DNA from: Bacteroidota bacterium
GTDB taxonomy: Bacteria > Bacteroidota > Bacteroidia > Chitinophagales > Chitinophagaceae
DNA: 64,000 nt
Assembly (NCBI GenBank): GCA_947457075.1
Contig: CANGUG010000013.1
Location: forward strand, 1-64,000
Reading direction: 5' to 3'
Shown one piece after another: positions 1 to 9,689 of this stretch. The notes beneath the pieces are model-generated. The model did no database searches. It was not told where the DNA came from and saw nothing but the letters and a program-made list of their open reading frames with translations. A program made the translations under genes and the position numbers. Position 1 is the first letter of the stretch, and every line of letters begins with the position of its first letter.

Positions 1-79
1 ACTTCTTAAAACGACAGAATTTCTTCTTTGGTTTTTCCTGTTTGATCGCTGTAAGGTATTTGATTTCATTCTTTGCCAT
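1..79 (-). CDS. rpsR: 30S ribosomal protein S18 (partial, 5' end only)
   Basis: Only the first 26 codons lie in the window; the gene runs off the left edge. The translation starts MAKNEIKYLTAIKQ and continues with a basic stretch ending in KKKFCRFKK, the conserved N-terminal region of S18, which binds S6 on the platform of the 30S subunit. It follows rpsF by 16 bases on the same strand, the usual S6-S18 order, so the two are almost certainly co-transcribed. Confidence 0.9.
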   Translation of the reverse strand, partial: MAKNEIKYLTAIKQEKPKKKFCRFKK

Positions 80-95
80 GATGGTAAAAATTTAA

Positions 96-449
96 TTAAG
101 CCTCTTGTGCTTTGTGAACAGGGAAACCGCCGTTTCTCTTAATGTGGTTATACTCAACTGCGTACTTGTCAAGTTTGGTAATCATGTGACGCATAATTTG
201 CTCGTCACGTAAAAATTGAACTTTCAATTTTTCATTTAGGTCAGAAGGACCAGTGAACTCTAGTACCCAGTAGATACCAGTTGTTTTCTTATCAATAGGA
301 TAAGCAAGTGATTTTAAACCCCAAGGATTTGAGGCTACAGTGTCTCCACCATTTTCTTTGATGAAGTCTTGGTATTTTTTCTGAGCTGATTTAAAATCAT
401 CTTCAGATAATACCGGTGTGAAAATCACCATTAATTCGTAATTGTTCAT
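96..449 (-). CDS. rpsF: 30S ribosomal protein S6
   Basis: A 117-residue protein starting MNNYELMVIFTPVLSEDDFK, the standard N-terminus of S6, which forms a dimer with S18 on 16S rRNA. The frame stays open upstream to a GTG at 494, but that would add 15 residues not typical of the family, so the ATG at 449 is chosen. A -7 promoter box (TACCTTTG) lies about 85 bases upstream, leaving a leader with two small hairpins where autoregulation could act. rpsR follows 16 bases downstream. Confidence 0.95.
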   Translation of the reverse strand: MNNYELMVIFTPVLSEDDFKSAQKKYQDFIKENGGDTVASNPWGLKSLAYPIDKKTTGIYWVLEFTGPSDLNEKLKVQFLRDEQIMRHMITKLDKYAVEYNHIKRNGGFPVHKAQEA

Positions 450-534
450 TACTTGAATTTTTTGGTTAAATAATTGGTTTTTCCCAGTGGACACTCTTTA
501 CCAGAGCGAATCAGCCAAAACTGATTTGGGAGGG

Positions 535-542
535 CAAAGGTA
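535..542 (-). promoter_or_regulatory. -7 promoter box for rpsF-rpsR
   Basis: On the minus strand this reads TACCTTTG, an exact match to the Bacteroidota sigma-70 -7 consensus TAnnTTTG. It predicts a leader of roughly 80 nucleotides before rpsF. The leader holds a 6-bp hairpin (AATCAG/CTGATT, 509-526) and a 4-bp one (494-506). This is a motif match, not a mapped start. Confidence 0.6.
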
Positions 543-547
543 GGCAA

Positions 548-1585
548 TTATTGTTGATTTTCAGCCATTTTTAGGGTAAAAATAAGGGCTACGGGGAAAT
601 GATCGCTATAGCCGCCATTATATTGACTCCCATTGTAGGTCCTTTTGGGGTATCCTGCATACCTTCCATTGGTTTCTACTAAGGCTTGTTTATTATAAAC
701 TATTGATTTATAGTTATTTAGAAGAAAATCGGTTGTCATTTCCCTCTTCTTTTCCTTCCATTCTCTACAAAGCAAAATTTGATCAAATAAGTTCCAGGCA
801 TCATTATATGCCAAGCTCCCGATACCCTTTTTATACATTTTCAAAAATGGATTCTCCATTGCCAAGTTGGTTATGCTTTTATTGGTAGGATTGTCATTAA
901 AATCACCCATCACAATAAATTTTGCCAAAGGATCTGATTGATGAACACTATCCATAATTTTCTTACAAACACTACTTGCCCATATTCGCTTACTAGCAGA
1001 TTTTTTTTCTCCCCCCAATCTGCTTGGCCAATGATTTACTAAAATATGTACCCACTGATTCATCAAGCGTCCCTTAACGTACAATATGTCCCTGGTGGCA
1101 TAAGTGGTAAAGTGCGATTCATCGGTTAAAGTGAATATTTTGTTTTGATAGGGTTTGAATTGCGCCGGATTGTATAGGAGTGCAACATCTACGCCCCTTG
1201 GGTCTTTTGAATCAAAATGAATAAATTGATAATGGTATTTGCGTAGCAGTTGACTTGTGATTAATTTATTAAGCACCAACTTGTTTTCTATTTCTGCCAA
1301 ACCCAGTAAAGCTATCCCATTCACATTTTCAATTACACCAAGGGAATAAATTACATTGGCTAAACGAGCAGCCTTGTTTTCAAAAACAGATTGCGTATAT
1401 TTTTTTTCGGCATTAGGCAGAAAATCTTCGTCTGCAACATTGATTTGATTGGTGGTGTCATAAAAATTTTCGCAATTATAAAATCCAATGATCAGTTGCT
1501 GTTGTTTATGATGTATTTGTGTAGATCCATTAATGGAGAATAAGAAAAGTAGTAAATAAGGGAGTGGGGTATGTGTATGGGTCAT
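548..1585 (-). CDS. secreted endonuclease/exonuclease/phosphatase family protein
   Basis: A 345-residue protein of the EEP (DNase I-like) superfamily. After a hydrophobic N-terminal segment that looks like a signal peptide come the family landmarks in order: YNCENFYD, LAEIENK (metal-binding Glu), RGVDVALLYN, a NHWPSR segment, GDFNDNP (catalytic Asp/Asn) and a C-terminal YSDHFPV (Asp-His). All catalytic positions look intact. Such proteins cleave phosphodiester or phosphomonoester bonds in nucleic acids or lipids; the substrate here cannot be read from sequence. It is divergent from an outer-membrane barrel and a DUF5689 lipoprotein, an arrangement suggesting nucleic-acid or phosphate use outside the cell. 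Confidence 0.85.
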   Translation of the reverse strand: MTHTHTPLPYLLLFLFSINGSTQIHHKQQQLIIGFYNCENFYDTTNQINVADEDFLPNAEKKYTQSVFENKAARLANVIYSLGVIENVNGIALLGLAEIENKLVLNKLITSQLLRKYHYQFIHFDSKDPRGVDVALLYNPAQFKPYQNKIFTLTDESHFTTYATRDILYVKGRLMNQWVHILVNHWPSRLGGEKKSASKRIWASSVCKKIMDSVHQSDPLAKFIVMGDFNDNPTNKSITNLAMENPFLKMYKKGIGSLAYNDAWNLFDQILLCREWKEKKREMTTDFLLNNYKSIVYNKQALVETNGRYAGYPKRTYNGSQYNGGYSDHFPVALIFTLKMAENQQ

Positions 1586-1689
1586 TTATTTTTTACAACA
1601 AGATTATTGAATCCCTATACTTGGAGATGCGTATTTTCCGACATTATTTTGCTAATAATATCGCACATATTTGAAGCTTAAAATTTCAA

Positions 1690-4131
1690 ATGCGATTAAG
1701 ATTAGTATATATTTCAATGATTTATTTATTATGCGCGAAACAGGCAAAATCCCAAAATGCAGGCGAGTCAATCGTACAAGATGATGAAATTGTTGAACAG
1801 GCGAATGCCGAATGGATACCTACTTTATTAAATGCTAGCGCGAATCCATTGTTTAATTTTGTGATGTACAATGGTCGGATATTTTCATGGAATATAAGAG
1901 GAGCCGCTGTAGCTAAAAAAATAGTGGATGGGATTGACTGGCAGTCAAATATTGGTCAGTGGAGTGGAGATCATCTTTTTACAGGCATCAATTTTGCATT
2001 TAAAACAAAGGAAGTGGCCATCAATAGGGTTCATTCTAATAATGGATATTGGGGATATCCAATGACACATTTGATTAGTTCTGAGAGTGTAGAAGAAAAA
2101 AAATCAATCACTGTGATTAGCGCTTTTTCCAATACAATGAACACAAGTAATAGAAAGGCTGTTTCGTTGCTTCTAAAAACGGGCCTTCGGCCAGACAATT
2201 TTTCATTGAACACTGCAATTAAAATTGAAGACGCACCCAATGGAATTTTGCCAAATGGATTTATGCAGTCTTTGAATGTATTATTAAGTATAGATAAAAA
2301 ATTGAAGTTGAATTCCAGTATTGGTGTTTCAGTAATTTGGAATAATACCAATCAAGGTAGGGCAGCCACTTCTTCCAAAGAAGCGATTGAACTCAGTCAG
2401 CAACGTGCCTATAGCCCTAATTGGGGTTGGTATCATCAACGCCCCTATTTTCCTAGCACCAGACAAGTGAATGTGCCTATTATTAGTTTTAGGTTCCAAA
2501 AATTTTGGAAGGATAAATCTTTTTTACAAATTAATAACGGGTTCATTATTGGAAAGGAATCAAGGTCAAATTTAACATGGACCAATAGCGCCGATCCTAG
2601 ACCGGATTACTATAAATATTTACCTAGCTATATTACAGACCTTACTTTACAAAAGCAACTTAGTGACTGGTTTTATCAACACCCTGAGGATTTGCAAATC
2701 AAATTTGATCAGCTAGAAAACATCAATAAGGCCTCTAAGGACAAACGTTCTTTTTATATAGTGAATCAAGAAAATACTGCTTTAAGCATGTGGCATGGAA
2801 CTGTCTTTTTTTCAAGTGTATTGCAGCAAAAAGCGCGTATTCAAGCAGGAATGCAATATTCATTTGATCAAATGCATTTTTACAATACATTAAAGGATTT
2901 GTTGGGTGGCGCCTACTTTTATAATTACAATAATTGGATGAATGACGATTCTTTAGCTTTAAGTTTTCAGCAGGATATACACGACCCCAATAAAAAAATT
3001 AAACAAGGGGAAAAATGGGGAGCAGATTATAGTATGCGCTCCTTTAAAATTAGTCCTTGGGTCCAAATTCAAAAACAAGGCCCAGTTATTGAAACGGCTA
3101 TCGCACTAAAATATGGATTGGAAGGAATGGAGCGGATTGGTTATAATCAAAATGGATTGTATCACAATTCTAAAGGCAGAAGTGAATTTCAAAATTTCTC
3201 CACAACGGAGCTGAAAGCACAGCTACTCTATAAAATAAATGGACGTAATTACCTTAGAGGCATTGTTTTTGGACAATGGTCCGCACCCAATTACCAAAAT
3301 ATTTTCATTGATCCGGATGTTAATGCTTATGGCACACCCTATAGGCTGCAAGAAAAAAAATGGGGAGCCGATATTAGTTTTTTTTACCGGGCACCTAATT
3401 TGAAGTCTTCGTTAAGTATTTATCAAAATGAATCGAATAATGAAACAGAGAACAGAATGTTTTTTCATGACGCCTATGCACTTTTTGTATATGGAACTGT
3501 CGGCAATATCAATAGTATTCAAAGAGGCGTAGAGTGGGTAATTGAAAGTAGTGTGCTACAGAATATTAAAATCAATTATGCGGCTACTTTTTCCAATAGC
3601 TTTTATTTGAACAATCCTAATTACCAATATTTAGATGTCAATAATTTGCAAATTAAAGAGGCTGGACTTTTGCAGTTAAGCGCAATGCCAAAATCCAATG
3701 GGCCAATCATGGTCAATGCAATTACTTTTATTTACCAGCCGGTTTATGGGTATTCTTTTGGTTTGACCACTCTTTATGGACAAGAACGACCAGTTTCCCT
3801 GAATTTATTTAGGCGTAGTGAATGGGTGAGGCAAAATGTAGATCCAATTACTTGGGAGCAAATTAAACGAGTGACAATTTTGGAAGACCAATTTGTGATG
3901 AATGCTTTTGCTTCCAGGTTCTTTCAATTAAAATCAAAAATATCGAATAAAATATATCGGTGGAATGCAAGCATAAGCGCTAGGAACCTGCTTAATGCCC
4001 TGGTCCCAGTAATCGCATATGAACAAACCAGGTTTGATTTTATTCGATTTAATAAGGAAAAATTTCCCATCAAGTATTTGATGGATGCAGGTGCGTCTTA
4101 CGCTTTGCGAATTCAATTACAAATTCAATAA
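1690..4131 (+). CDS. outer-membrane beta-barrel protein, TonB-dependent-receptor-like
   Basis: An 813-residue protein with an N-terminal export signal (hydrophobic to about residue 21, then KSQNAGES). The rest is rich in alternating aromatic/polar strands, as in an outer-membrane barrel, and it ends in a short strand (LRIQLQIQ). Residues 45-105 resemble a degenerate TonB-receptor plug (a WNIRG segment and a WSGDHLFTGIN segment), but I see no carboxypeptidase-like N-terminal domain and no clear TonB box. The stop is 5 bases before the DUF5689 lipoprotein gene, so they are one operon. Likely an uptake receptor or a surface partner of that lipoprotein; ligand unknown. Confidence 0.65.
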   Translation: MRLRLVYISMIYLLCAKQAKSQNAGESIVQDDEIVEQANAEWIPTLLNASANPLFNFVMYNGRIFSWNIRGAAVAKKIVDGIDWQSNIGQWSGDHLFTGINFAFKTKEVAINRVHSNNGYWGYPMTHLISSESVEEKKSITVISAFSNTMNTSNRKAVSLLLKTGLRPDNFSLNTAIKIEDAPNGILPNGFMQSLNVLLSIDKKLKLNSSIGVSVIWNNTNQGRAATSSKEAIELSQQRAYSPNWGWYHQRPYFPSTRQVNVPIISFRFQKFWKDKSFLQINNGFIIGKESRSNLTWTNSADPRPDYYKYLPSYITDLTLQKQLSDWFYQHPEDLQIKFDQLENINKASKDKRSFYIVNQENTALSMWHGTVFFSSVLQQKARIQAGMQYSFDQMHFYNTLKDLLGGAYFYNYNNWMNDDSLALSFQQDIHDPNKKIKQGEKWGADYSMRSFKISPWVQIQKQGPVIETAIALKYGLEGMERIGYNQNGLYHNSKGRSEFQNFSTTELKAQLLYKINGRNYLRGIVFGQWSAPNYQNIFIDPDVNAYGTPYRLQEKKWGADISFFYRAPNLKSSLSIYQNESNNETENRMFFHDAYALFVYGTVGNINSIQRGVEWVIESSVLQNIKINYAATFSNSFYLNNPNYQYLDVNNLQIKEAGLLQLSAMPKSNGPIMVNAITFIYQPVYGYSFGLTTLYGQERPVSLNLFRRSEWVRQNVDPITWEQIKRVTILEDQFVMNAFASRFFQLKSKISNKIYRWNASISARNLLNALVPVIAYEQTRFDFIRFNKEKFPIKYLMDAGASYALRIQLQIQ

Positions 4132-4136
4132 ATAAC

Positions 4137-4997
4137 ATGAAAAACAAATCTTGGTTGTTGGGATTTATCCCCTTAGGCGCTTTGTATTTTTTACTTATGC
4201 CAGCATGCTTTAAAAAAACAGCGAATGCAGCCACCAAAAATAATTTTGGTGATTCGATTACTTCTATAAAAAGTGTAAGAAAAATGCACAATATGGGAAT
4301 GACCGAATATATCGCAGAACCTATTTTTATTCAAGGAGTGGTGGTGGCGAATGACGAACATGACAATATTTACAAATCCTTATATATCCAAGATAAAACT
4401 GGGGGGATTGTTTTGGTATTGGATGGCCAGTCATTGTATCAAACCTATCCCATTGGCAGTTTGTTAAAAATCAAAACACAACATCTTTATTTAACGGATT
4501 ATAGAAGGATGGTTCAATTGGTTGCATCCGTAGATTCAAGTTATGGTGTCTTAGTTACTTCAGGAATTCCAACTCCCTTATTCCCAAAATATATTCAAGT
4601 GGTTGCCGATAATGAGCCCATCTTTCCCTTAATGGTGAATTTTAAAAACTTATCGGACACTTTGCAAGGAAGACTTATACAAATTAGTGCAGTAGAATTT
4701 AGCGCCGCAGATACTGGAAAAACATATGCCGATAAAAAAAATAAAACCGGATTAAGTAGAAGTTTAAAATTTTGTACTGGGGGGACCATTTACTTAAGGA
4801 CAAGTGGGTATGCAGATTTTGCTGGCGCAATTACTCCTTCAGGGAATGGAATTGTGATGGGTGTTTACTCGGTTTACAACAATGAAAAGCAGTTAATTTT
4901 AAGAGACACAAATGACATTTTGTTAACTTCCAAGCGCTGTACAGGGGCTGCTTGGCTGCAAAATTTACCCCAAAACAACCCCCGGCAGCCTAATTAG
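4137..4997 (+). CDS. DUF5689-domain lipoprotein
   Basis: A 286-residue protein with a lipoprotein signal (LLMPAC, Cys at about residue 24). The segments GVVVANDEHDNIYKSLYIQD, GIVLVLDG and LYQTYPIGSLLKIK are the signature of DUF5689, a Bacteroidota domain resembling an OB-fold nucleic-acid-binding module. The lipid anchor places it on the periplasmic or surface side of the outer membrane. It follows the barrel gene by 5 bases. With the divergent EEP enzyme it forms a barrel/lipoprotein/nuclease trio, so a role in binding extracellular nucleic acid or a phosphorylated ligand is plausible but unproven. Confidence 0.75.
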   Translation: MKNKSWLLGFIPLGALYFLLMPACFKKTANAATKNNFGDSITSIKSVRKMHNMGMTEYIAEPIFIQGVVVANDEHDNIYKSLYIQDKTGGIVLVLDGQSLYQTYPIGSLLKIKTQHLYLTDYRRMVQLVASVDSSYGVLVTSGIPTPLFPKYIQVVADNEPIFPLMVNFKNLSDTLQGRLIQISAVEFSAADTGKTYADKKNKTGLSRSLKFCTGGTIYLRTSGYADFAGAITPSGNGIVMGVYSVYNNEKQLILRDTNDILLTSKRCTGAAWLQNLPQNNPRQPN

Positions 4998-5063
4998 TTG
5001 CCAGCTTGTCAGTAATATGCTTTTGGTACCCTTATTGCTATAATGGAATCAAATAGAAATATT

Positions 5064-6947
5064 ATGCAAAAAGGTCAAATACGCGTTCAGACAGAGAACA
5101 TTTTTCCGATCATTAAAAAGTTTCTTTACAGTGATCATGAGATTTTTTTACGTGAATTAGTGAGCAATGCAGTGGATGCAGCGCAGAAACTAAAAACCTT
5201 ACATGGTAAAGGGGAAGCTAAAGGCAATTTGGGTGAATTAAAGGTTGAAGTGGTATTGGATGCGAAAGAAAAAACCATTTCAATTATTGACAATGGAGTG
5301 GGAATGTCTGGTGAAGAAGTGGACAAATACATTAACCAAGTAGCGTTTAGTGGCGCAGAAGAATTTGTAAACAAATACAAGGACGCCAGTATTATCGGGC
5401 ATTTTGGTTTAGGTTTTTATAGCGCTTTTATGGTTAGTCATAAAGTGGATATTTATTCAAAAAGCCATACGGAGGCACCAGGGGTATTTTGGAGCTGCGA
5501 TGGTAGCACTGAATATGAACTATACGAAGTAGATTATAGCAACAGAGGAACCAAAATTGTGTTGCATATCAATGACGAGAGTGCTGAGTTCTTGGATCCA
5601 TTTAGAGTAAAAGGAATATTAGAACGTTTTTGTAAGTTCCTGCCTATTGAAATTTATTTTACCGATGCGAATGCAGTAAAATCTGAAGAAAAAAATAATA
5701 AGAAGGAAGGGAAAGTTGAAGAAACAATAGAACTTGCTAAGCCCATCAACAATACCAATCCCTTGTGGGTGCGTAAACCCGCCGAATTGACTAAAGATGA
5801 TTACGAAAACTTTTATAAGGAATTGTATCCATTTGGGGAAACACCTTTGTTTTGGATTCATTTAAATGTGGACTATCCATTTAATTTAACAGGGATACTT
5901 TATTTCCCAAAAATTAAACAAAGCTTTGAGATACAAAAGGATAAAATTCAATTGTATTGCAACCAGGTTTTCGTTACAGACGAAGTAAAGGATATCGTAC
6001 CTGAGTTTTTAATGTTATTGCATGGAGTCATTGATAGTCCGGACATTCCTTTAAATGTGAGCCGTAGTTATTTGCAAGGGGATCCCAACGTTAAAAAAAT
6101 TAATGCCCATATCACAAAGAAAGTGGCGGATAAATTAGAAGAGATTTTCAATACAGACCGTAAGTCCTTTGAGGATAAATGGGAAAGCTTAGGGTTATTT
6201 GTGAAATATGGAATGATTACAGATGATAAGTTTTTAGAAAAAGGGAATAAATTTTTGATACTAGAAGATGCTGTTGAAAAGGGGAAATTCTATACCCTTG
6301 ATGAGTATAAATCCACAACCGAAGCGTTACAAAAAAATAAGGAAGGTAAACAGGTATTACTGTACACGACGAACCCAGTTCAACAGGATGCATTTATTCA
6401 GGCGGCCCATACGAAAGGGTATAAGGTTGTGAAATTAGAAACCATGGTGGATGCAGCTTTTATTAATAATGTTGAAATGAAATGGGAGGGTGTTCAGTTT
6501 GTACGCGTTGATGCGGATGTAGTAGATAATTTAATTGACAAGCAAGAAAATGTAGATTCTGTTTTAAGTAAAGAAGAAGTTGAGCTAGCCAAGAAATTAT
6601 TTGATTTCCAAGTGCCAGCAATTACATTAACCGTGGAGGTAAAAGGGTTAAGCGCAGAAGCGGCCCCTGTTATTGCAACTCGTCCAGAATTTATGCGTCG
6701 TATGAAGGATATGGCTAGTATGAGTGGCGGAGGAATGACTGCATTTTATGCTCAAATGCCTGACGAAGTACATTTAACCATTAACGGGAACCATCCAATT
6801 TACCAAGCTTTGTTAAAAGAAGCGGATGCAGATAAGCAACAAAAGCAAGCAAGGAATTTAGCTGACTTGGCTTTATTGTCTCAGGGATTATTAACAGGTG
6901 CTGAATTAACCAACTTTATTAATAGAAGTGTTGATTTGTTGAAATAA
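5064..6947 (+). CDS. htpG: molecular chaperone HtpG (Hsp90)
   Basis: A 627-residue Hsp90-family ATPase. The N-terminal GHKL domain carries FLRELVSNAVDA, DNGVGM and the GHFGLGFYSAFMV lid region. A charged linker follows (Lys/Glu-rich, roughly residues 215-230), then the middle domain with NVSRSYLQ and a C-terminal dimerisation domain. The frame also has an ATG at 5043, adding MESNRNI; 5064 is preferred because homologues begin MQKGQIRVQTENIF. It is monocistronic, with a strong hairpin terminator shared with the converging recJ. Confidence 0.96.
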   Translation: MQKGQIRVQTENIFPIIKKFLYSDHEIFLRELVSNAVDAAQKLKTLHGKGEAKGNLGELKVEVVLDAKEKTISIIDNGVGMSGEEVDKYINQVAFSGAEEFVNKYKDASIIGHFGLGFYSAFMVSHKVDIYSKSHTEAPGVFWSCDGSTEYELYEVDYSNRGTKIVLHINDESAEFLDPFRVKGILERFCKFLPIEIYFTDANAVKSEEKNNKKEGKVEETIELAKPINNTNPLWVRKPAELTKDDYENFYKELYPFGETPLFWIHLNVDYPFNLTGILYFPKIKQSFEIQKDKIQLYCNQVFVTDEVKDIVPEFLMLLHGVIDSPDIPLNVSRSYLQGDPNVKKINAHITKKVADKLEEIFNTDRKSFEDKWESLGLFVKYGMITDDKFLEKGNKFLILEDAVEKGKFYTLDEYKSTTEALQKNKEGKQVLLYTTNPVQQDAFIQAAHTKGYKVVKLETMVDAAFINNVEMKWEGVQFVRVDADVVDNLIDKQENVDSVLSKEEVELAKKLFDFQVPAITLTVEVKGLSAEAAPVIATRPEFMRRMKDMASMSGGGMTAFYAQMPDEVHLTINGNHPIYQALLKEADADKQQKQARNLADLALLSQGLLTGAELTNFINRSVDLLK

Positions 6948-6983
6948 CTTGAATTGTTGATACAAGTTGTTTCAATGAAATTG

Positions 6984-7011
6984 ATAAGTGCCTCCATTGG
7001 GGGCACTTATT
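6984..7011. terminator. bidirectional terminator between htpG and recJ
   Basis: A 12-bp stem (ATAAGTGCCTCC with GGGGGCACTTAT, one G-T wobble) with a 3-base loop, followed by TTTTA on the plus strand. It lies between two converging genes and abuts the recJ stop, so it probably ends htpG transcripts and may also help from the other side. Confidence 0.75.
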
Positions 7012-8709
7012 TTATGAGCTAGCTTTTATATCAATGACCTGCATTTGTACGGATTGATTTCCTTGCCACTCGTTTAATTGCAACTGAAATACCAGGTCAA
7101 AAGGTTTGCCTGATTTAATGATTTTCATATGATCTGGCATATTGTATCCAATGCCTCTAACATTTGTTTTTCCTTGAGTTACATTAAAACTAATATGTTG
7201 TTCTTTGACCAATTTGGTATAGCCTGTATCATAAACCTCTTTTGCGATAAAGATAGGACGCATGTTTTCAGGTCCAAAGGGTTCCATTTGTGCAATGATA
7301 TTGTAAAATTGTAATCCAATGTCATCCAAAGACAGTACAGCATTAATTGAAATTTCGGGAGTCAATTGTTCTTCAGTAATGCGCTCGGCAACGGCCGCTT
7401 CAAAAGCAATTTTAAAATCTGCTAAAGCATCCACTGACATGGTCATACCTGCTGCTGCAAAATGCCCGCCATAACCCAACAAATGTTCACGACAAGCATG
7501 CAAAGCTTCGTATAAATTAAATCCATTAACACTTCTTGCACTTCCTGTAATTACATCGCCACTTTGAGTCAATACAATGGTTGGCTTATAGTATTTTTCA
7601 ATTAATCTACTGGCTACAATACCCACCACTCCTTTATGCCAATGTGATTGAAAAACTACAGAAGATTTTTTTGAACTGTGTAATGGGTCATTTTCAATTT
7701 GTGCCAATGCCTCCTCCGTTATAGTAGTGTCTGCTTCTCTTCGGTCTAGATTGTCTTGTTGTAAAATTGACCCAAAAGCCAATGCCTTTTCATAATCCTG
7801 TTCAATAAAAAGTTGCACCGCTTTTTTTGCATCATCCATTCTTCCAGCAGCATTAATTCTTGGAGCCACTGCAAAAACCAAATTGGTAATGCGCATTGCG
7901 CCTGTTTGTTTAGCCAATTCCATTAATGCTTTTAATCCTGGGGAAGGGTTTTCATTTACTTTTTGAACACCAAAAAATGCAAGGGTCCTATTTTCATCGG
8001 TGATAGGCACAATATCAGCTGCAATGGCAGTAGCGACTAAATCTAAATATTGTAAATAGGATTCAGCAGGAAGTTGGTGTTCTTCAGCAAGCGCCGTTAT
8101 TAATTTAAATACCACTCCACATCCACAAAGCTCTTTATAAGGATACGTACAGTCTATTTGCTTTGCATTTAAAATAGCAACAGCTGGTGGAAGTAGGGGA
8201 TCGGGCAAATGATGATCACAAATAATAAAGTCTATGCCTAGTTCCTTGGCATAAGCAATTAGGTCTGTGGACTTAATTCCGCAATCCACTGAAATAATTA
8301 AATCAAATTCATTTTCTTTTGCAAAATCAATGCCTATTTTAGAAACGCCATATCCTTCTTTGTATCTATGGGGTATATAGTAATCAATGTTTTGGGATAA
8401 CTGTTTTAAAAACTGGTATAAAGTGGCAACCGAAGTGGTTCCGTCAACGTCGTAGTCCCCAAATACCAATATTTTTTGATTTTTTTGAATGGCTAGATTA
8501 ATGCGGTCAACAGCTTTACGCATATCCTTCATTAACCAAGGACTATGTAAATGTTCAAGTTGGGGTCTAAAAATTTTTTTAGCGGCTTCAAAGTCAGTGA
8601 TGCCTCTTTGCACTAAAAGTGCGCAAAGTATGGGATGTATTTTAAGCGCGTCCTGAAGTGCACGTGTATTGTTGCTATCGGTTGATATGAGGTTCCATCT
8701 TTTTTCCAT
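7012..8709 (-). CDS. recJ: single-stranded-DNA-specific exonuclease RecJ
   Basis: A 565-residue DHH-family 5'-3' exonuclease acting in recombination, mismatch and base-excision repair. The metal-binding motifs are intact: DYDVDG at residues 85-90, VDCG at 141-144 and DHH at 165-167. The DHHA1 motif GYGGHFAAAGM is near residue 420, and an OB-like C-terminal domain follows. Its ATG shares one base with the TAA of the upstream polyprenyl synthase gene (TAATG), so the two are translationally coupled. Confidence 0.95.
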   Translation of the reverse strand: MEKRWNLISTDSNNTRALQDALKIHPILCALLVQRGITDFEAAKKIFRPQLEHLHSPWLMKDMRKAVDRINLAIQKNQKILVFGDYDVDGTTSVATLYQFLKQLSQNIDYYIPHRYKEGYGVSKIGIDFAKENEFDLIISVDCGIKSTDLIAYAKELGIDFIICDHHLPDPLLPPAVAILNAKQIDCTYPYKELCGCGVVFKLITALAEEHQLPAESYLQYLDLVATAIAADIVPITDENRTLAFFGVQKVNENPSPGLKALMELAKQTGAMRITNLVFAVAPRINAAGRMDDAKKAVQLFIEQDYEKALAFGSILQQDNLDRREADTTITEEALAQIENDPLHSSKKSSVVFQSHWHKGVVGIVASRLIEKYYKPTIVLTQSGDVITGSARSVNGFNLYEALHACREHLLGYGGHFAAAGMTMSVDALADFKIAFEAAVAERITEEQLTPEISINAVLSLDDIGLQFYNIIAQMEPFGPENMRPIFIAKEVYDTGYTKLVKEQHISFNVTQGKTNVRGIGYNMPDHMKIIKSGKPFDLVFQLQLNEWQGNQSVQMQVIDIKASS

Positions 8710-9671
8710 TAGTAAGCTCGGTCGGTTGTGTATCTTACTAATTCTTCCAATGCTGCCCTTGATGGACTATCTGGGAAGCTGTGTAAAATATCAAGTGCTT
8801 TGTCTCGATATTCCATCATTTTTTGTGAAGCATATTCTATCCCCCCATATTGGATAACATTGTCTATAACAAACTTTACTTTTTTCTTATCGTTATTGTT
8901 ATTTTTTACGATATCAATTATTTGGCTTTTTAAATTAGGACTTACTTTTTGAAGTACATGAATTAAGGGTAGGGTTAATTTCTTTTCTTTAATATCATTC
9001 CCTGTTGGTTTTCCCACTGCTGCATCACCGTAATCGAATAGGTCGTCTTTTATTTGAAATGCCATACCCACCATTTCGCCAAACCTGCGCATTTTATTGA
9101 TCACCTCCTCGTTTTTTGTAACCGAAGCTGCCCCTGCACCACAACTTGAGGACAATAAACTTGCTGTTTTGCCATTGATAATATCATAATAAATTGATTC
9201 GTCAAAGTTTAAATTCCTTGTCTTTTCAATTTGTAATAATTCCCCTTCGCTCATTTTTTTTACCGCAGTAGAAAGAATGGTTAAAATTTCAAAATCTTTA
9301 TTGTCCAATGAAAGTAATAAACCCTTTGACAATAAATAATCACCCACCAAAACAGCAATTTTATTTTTCCATAATGCATTGATTGAAAACATACCCCTTC
9401 GTTCTAATGCATCATCAACAACATCGTCATGTACCAACGTGGCAGTATGTAATAATTCGACAAGGCTTGCTGCTCGGTAGGAGGCGTCGTTTATTTCTCC
9501 ATTTAATTTTGCGGATAACAAAACAAACATAGGGCGCATTTGCTTGCCTTTACGCTTGACAATATATTGCATAATCCTGTCTAGCAAGGAGACCCTACTT
9601 TTTACTGCTTCTTTGAAATGTTTTTCAAAAAGAACCAGTTCTTCGCCAATCACCTCTTTTGCTAATTTCAT
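8709..9671 (-). CDS. polyprenyl diphosphate synthase
   Basis: A 320-residue trans-isoprenyl diphosphate synthase that elongates allylic diphosphates with isopentenyl diphosphate. The first Asp-rich motif is HDDVVDD (81-87) followed by RRG; the second is QIKDDLFDY near residue 210, then GKPTGND. The long-chain-type sequence LVHDDVVDDALERRG suggests an octaprenyl/heptaprenyl synthase supplying the menaquinone side chain, rather than a farnesyl synthase. Product length cannot be fixed by eye. It is coupled to recJ, with a HAD phosphatase gene 18 bases upstream on the same strand. Confidence 0.88.
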   Translation of the reverse strand: MKLAKEVIGEELVLFEKHFKEAVKSRVSLLDRIMQYIVKRKGKQMRPMFVLLSAKLNGEINDASYRAASLVELLHTATLVHDDVVDDALERRGMFSINALWKNKIAVLVGDYLLSKGLLLSLDNKDFEILTILSTAVKKMSEGELLQIEKTRNLNFDESIYYDIINGKTASLLSSSCGAGAASVTKNEEVINKMRRFGEMVGMAFQIKDDLFDYGDAAVGKPTGNDIKEKKLTLPLIHVLQKVSPNLKSQIIDIVKNNNNDKKKVKFVIDNVIQYGGIEYASQKMMEYRDKALDILHSFPDSPSRAALEELVRYTTDRAY

Positions 9672-9689
9672 TCGGCCTGCAATTTAATT

